This document shows, piece by piece, positions 61,367 to 64,000 of a stretch of DNA of 64,000 nt. Numbering within the stretch: position 1 is the first letter of the stretch; each line of letters opens with the position of its first letter. Both the position numbers and the translations under genes were made by a program. Source of the stretch: Citrus sinensis (lineage: Eukaryota; Streptophyta; Magnoliopsida; Sapindales; Rutaceae); contig NC_068559.1 of the NCBI RefSeq assembly GCF_022201045.2, forward strand, positions 18,347,501-18,411,500, in the 5' to 3' direction. The notes below the pieces were generated by a model that ran no database searches, had not been told where the DNA came from, and was given only the letters and a program-made list of their open reading frames with translations.

Positions 61367-62397
61367 CTACGTAAAATCGCGTTTGATTAGTTGCAGCAGG
61401 AGCTTAGGAATCAGAATTCCATTCACTATCCTCATCGTCTGTTTTATTTTTCCAAAATACCCTCTTTACAATTAAAAAAGAAAAATTGAAAAAAGGAAAA
61501 ACCCACGAAATCTTTAACCTAGCCGACTAACCCATCGCGTCTCTATCACCTGGACCCAAAGAAACGATCGGCGGCAGCACCTTCGCTAGTTGCAACCCAT
61601 CTCCGTCGCTGTCGGATTTGTCGCTGCTGTCATGGTCAGCATCTCCGTCGTCGTTGAAGAACCAATCGATGATGATGATTATTGATAGTAAGATAGTTGA
61701 TGGTGATGATTTTTTATGACAATAATGATGATGATGATGTAATCGTGATGATGATGATGATGAAGATGAGGATACTGAGTGATGACGATTATGAAGATGA
61801 AACTGAATTTTGATGTTGATGAAGATGAAGAACCGAAATTGACTGGAGGAAAAGGAAGAAATTGTGATGATAATGATGTTGATGAAGAAGATGAAATCGA
61901 CGTGGCTGATGAAGAAGTAACGAAGAATTTGCAGAAAAGAGAAAGAAAAAAGAGAAGAAGAAGAAGAGGAGAAAAGGAAAAAGAAACAGAATTTAGATAA
62001 AACAATAATAAAAAATAAAAGAGGAAAAAAATTATAACTATTATTATCATTAACAATAATTTTCTTAATAATCATATAATAAATAATAAAAATAGTGATA
62101 ATAATAAGTTAAGGATATTTTTGTAATTTTTTTTATTCTAAGGTAAAATAAACATATCAATGGCAATACATTTATTTTTATTCTGATTTTATAGGTTAAG
62201 TATTATTTTAATTCTCATTTTTTATTTTATTTTTAGTTAATTTCGATTCGAATGATTACTTGTTAGTAGTCGTAAATTCATTATAAGATAAAAATTAAAC
62301 ATAAGTTACATTATTTAAATGCTTTTATTATTATGTTACTCTTAAAACTTAAGCGAGTTGTTTCCTACAAAATTATTTAATTGACTATTTTTAATTT
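61367..62397. repeat. Intergenic DNA with GAT/GAA low-complexity block
   Basis: 61665-61900 is rich in ATG/GAT trinucleotides and 61900-61990 in GAA/AGA. Long frames in it (61527-62075 minus, 61779-62000 plus) are artefacts of these repeats. 61510-61650 is more GC-rich and could be the trace of a gene or captured piece; I cannot name it. Confidence 0.5.
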
Positions 62398-63824
62398 AAG
62401 AGAGGTTAGGACCTCTTTAAAATTATTTTTGAGAGGTTTGAAAGTTATTTTAAAAATTTAAAAGTTAATTTTAGTGTTTAGTAAAAAAAAAATTATTTTT
62501 ATTAAAATTAACTCCTCCTATAACTGATTTTGAAAAACAAAAAACGAATAATTTTTAGATTTTGATTTTGAGGATTAATTTTATCCTTTAATATAATTTT
62601 ATAAATATCTTTTCAATTATTACCTAAATAAAAAATTATTATTATTTAAATTAGAAAGAAAATTAAAAAATTAATATTTTAATGATCTTTTATTACAATT
62701 CACGTTTTGTTTGCTCTATTTCTTCTTCATGTTTTACATCACATCAAAATTTCTCTATGCAAATAATATTGCCGCAAGTTTAATGACAATATAATATTGC
62801 ATGACAATATATTATTTATTTTCTTTTTGAGTTTTTGTAGCTTTTTTTTTTATACACTCATATATTACAATCTTAATATTTATAATCAGAAATCCGTTGG
62901 GACTTGACAATATAATATTGCATGACAATATATTATTTATTTTCTTTTTGAGTTTTTGTAGCTTTTTTTTTTTATACTCATATATTACAATCATGATATT
63001 TATAATCAGAAATCCGTCGGGACTTGTCCTGAGTAATGCTATTAAAGTACAATCCGAATATCAATTCTCATTAAACTGAAGAGAGATTTGCCCTCACTAT
63101 TAATATTAGAGGAAAATCGATCTGTTGGGACTTATTCTCAGTAATTCTATTACAGCACAATCCAAATATCAATTCTCATTAAATTGAAGAGAGATTTACT
63201 CTCACTATTAATATTAGAGAAAAATCGATCCTACCCCAATATGGAGAGCCAATTAACTTCCATTATACAAGAAGACCAAGTCCCAATGCTAACCCTGCGC
63301 TGTGACTTGAACCCATGCTTACCTTCAAGGTTGTTGAGGGCATGGGCACACCAATGGACTACAGGCCTATTGGCTGAGTTTTTGTAGCTTATTACATTTT
63401 TTACGTTTATTTTTTTGCAGTACTTTCCTATACTTTGATTGATTTTATTTTATTGAAAATTGTAGTTGATTTTTTAATTCTCAATTGTCTTAAGATAAAA
63501 ATAAAAGAAATAAAATTAATATAGTATAAATATTATTTTTATTTAAAATTTTTATAATACATAATTATAAGTATTGTATGTACATATTTTTATATATATA
63601 AGTAAGTTTTACATTATGTATATTTTAATTATTTATTTTTCACAATAGTTTAACAATAAAATTTATTAAATACAAATAATTACTTTTAAAACTTACACTA
63701 CTTCTGAAAATAAAATTTACCAAACACTTAACCGTTTTTTTCAAAATTGATTATTTCTACAATACAACTAATAATAATTATTTTAAAAATTAAACTATTC
63801 TCAAATTAGCCCTAAATATCTTAA
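62398..63824. mobile_element. Candidate DNA transposon hosting a nested SINE
   Basis: Loosely inverted ends: TTTAAGAGAGGTTAGG near 62396 and, complemented, TTTAGGGCTAATTTGAGAATAG near 63824. Both are followed by TTTAAAATAATT-like and GTGTTTGGTAAA-like words, as in plant non-autonomous hAT elements. The limits are approximate. Confidence 0.35.
62828..63390 (-). mobile_element. SINE with 16-bp target duplication and internal duplications
   Basis: TGAGTTTTTGTAGCTT occurs at 62828-62843, 62949-62964 and 63375-63390. The minus-strand head begins near 63374: box A TAGTCCATTGG, box B GGGTTCAAGTC. The tail is the A run complementary to the T runs that follow the left duplications. A 121-bp unit (62784-62904 and 62905-63025) and a 108-bp unit (63016-63123 and 63124-63231) are each tandemly doubled, so part of the flank plus target duplication plus tail was copied after insertion. 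Confidence 0.75.
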
Positions 63825-64000
63825 TGATATGATAAATCATTTAAATTTTAATTCGAAAAAAAAAGAAAAGAAAAAAGGGCATAAGTTCCATTTTCCTGAC
63901 AGATTATCGTAAAGTTTTCTCCGAAGCAAGAAAAAGAAAATACATTGAATTCAACCAGGAGCATTTGGCCCCATCTTGCCGTCCGAATCCGAACAATTTC
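63825..64000. other. Right edge, nothing recognised
   Basis: AT-rich, then balanced sequence from 63900 that may be the start of a gene region beyond the window. Confidence 0.3.

Noticed and set aside
61527-62075. 182-codon minus-strand frame and overlapping 73-codon plus-strand frame
   Set aside because: Both consist of GAT/GAA trinucleotide repeats without a domain.

Overview
The window is nuclear DNA of a eudicot plant. It has AT-rich intergenic DNA, GT-AG introns, plant-type SINEs, MITEs, hAT and Mutator relics, a telobox promoter, and plant-only gene families (A-type CYP93 P450s, ORANGE, peroxisomal polyamine oxidase). No host gene identifies the species. A woody rosid (Citrus-like) would fit the CYP93A-like array, but that is a guess.

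Layout. (1) 1-16.2 kb: a tandem array of CYP93A-like cytochrome P450 genes, all on the minus strand, each with one phase-0 intron just before the I-helix oxygen-binding motif. Two copies read intact (1586-3240 and 14470-16148). Two are full length but each carries one lesion: a 4-bp deletion in the copy at 5729-7376 and an in-frame stop at codon 56 in the copy at 10594-12250. Two are remnants (about 7733-8203 and 13185-13440). A 3' portion of a Ty1-copia element abuts the first remnant. (2) 16.2-24.9 kb: no protein gene, but many short elements: a SINE with a 14-bp target duplication, MITEs, a 211-bp tandem duplication, a hAT-like element with a perfect 8-bp target duplication, and a probable box C/D snoRNA gene on the minus strand (20562-20664). 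The snoRNA has its own TATA box and telobox and two guides that match neighbouring sites of 25S rRNA as I recall that sequence. (3) 24.9-28.5 kb: ORANGE (OR), 8 exons, plus strand. (4) 28.8-30.6 kb: a solo LTR. (5) 32.4-45.9 kb: SRS2-like UvrD/Rep DNA helicase, 29 exons, minus strand, reconstructed end to end (1144 aa). (6) 46.7-48.2 kb: USB1 (U6 snRNA phosphodiesterase), 6 exons, plus strand, divergent from SRS2. (7) 48.2-53.5 kb: intergenic DNA with a Mutator-like element carrying foreign sequence. (8) 54.0-59.7 kb: polyamine oxidase PAO2-type, 10 exons, ending in the peroxisomal signal SRL, with two GC-AG introns and an overlapping upstream ORF. (9) 59.7-64 kb: intergenic DNA with a second hAT-like element and a nested, internally duplicated SINE.

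The P450 array is a tandem family undergoing birth and death. ORANGE, SRS2, USB1 and PAO2 are unrelated single-copy housekeeping or metabolic genes that share only the neighbourhood, so I see no biosynthetic cluster. Exon boundaries were derived by hand from reading frame, splice consensus and family conservation. They are probably right to within a base or two.
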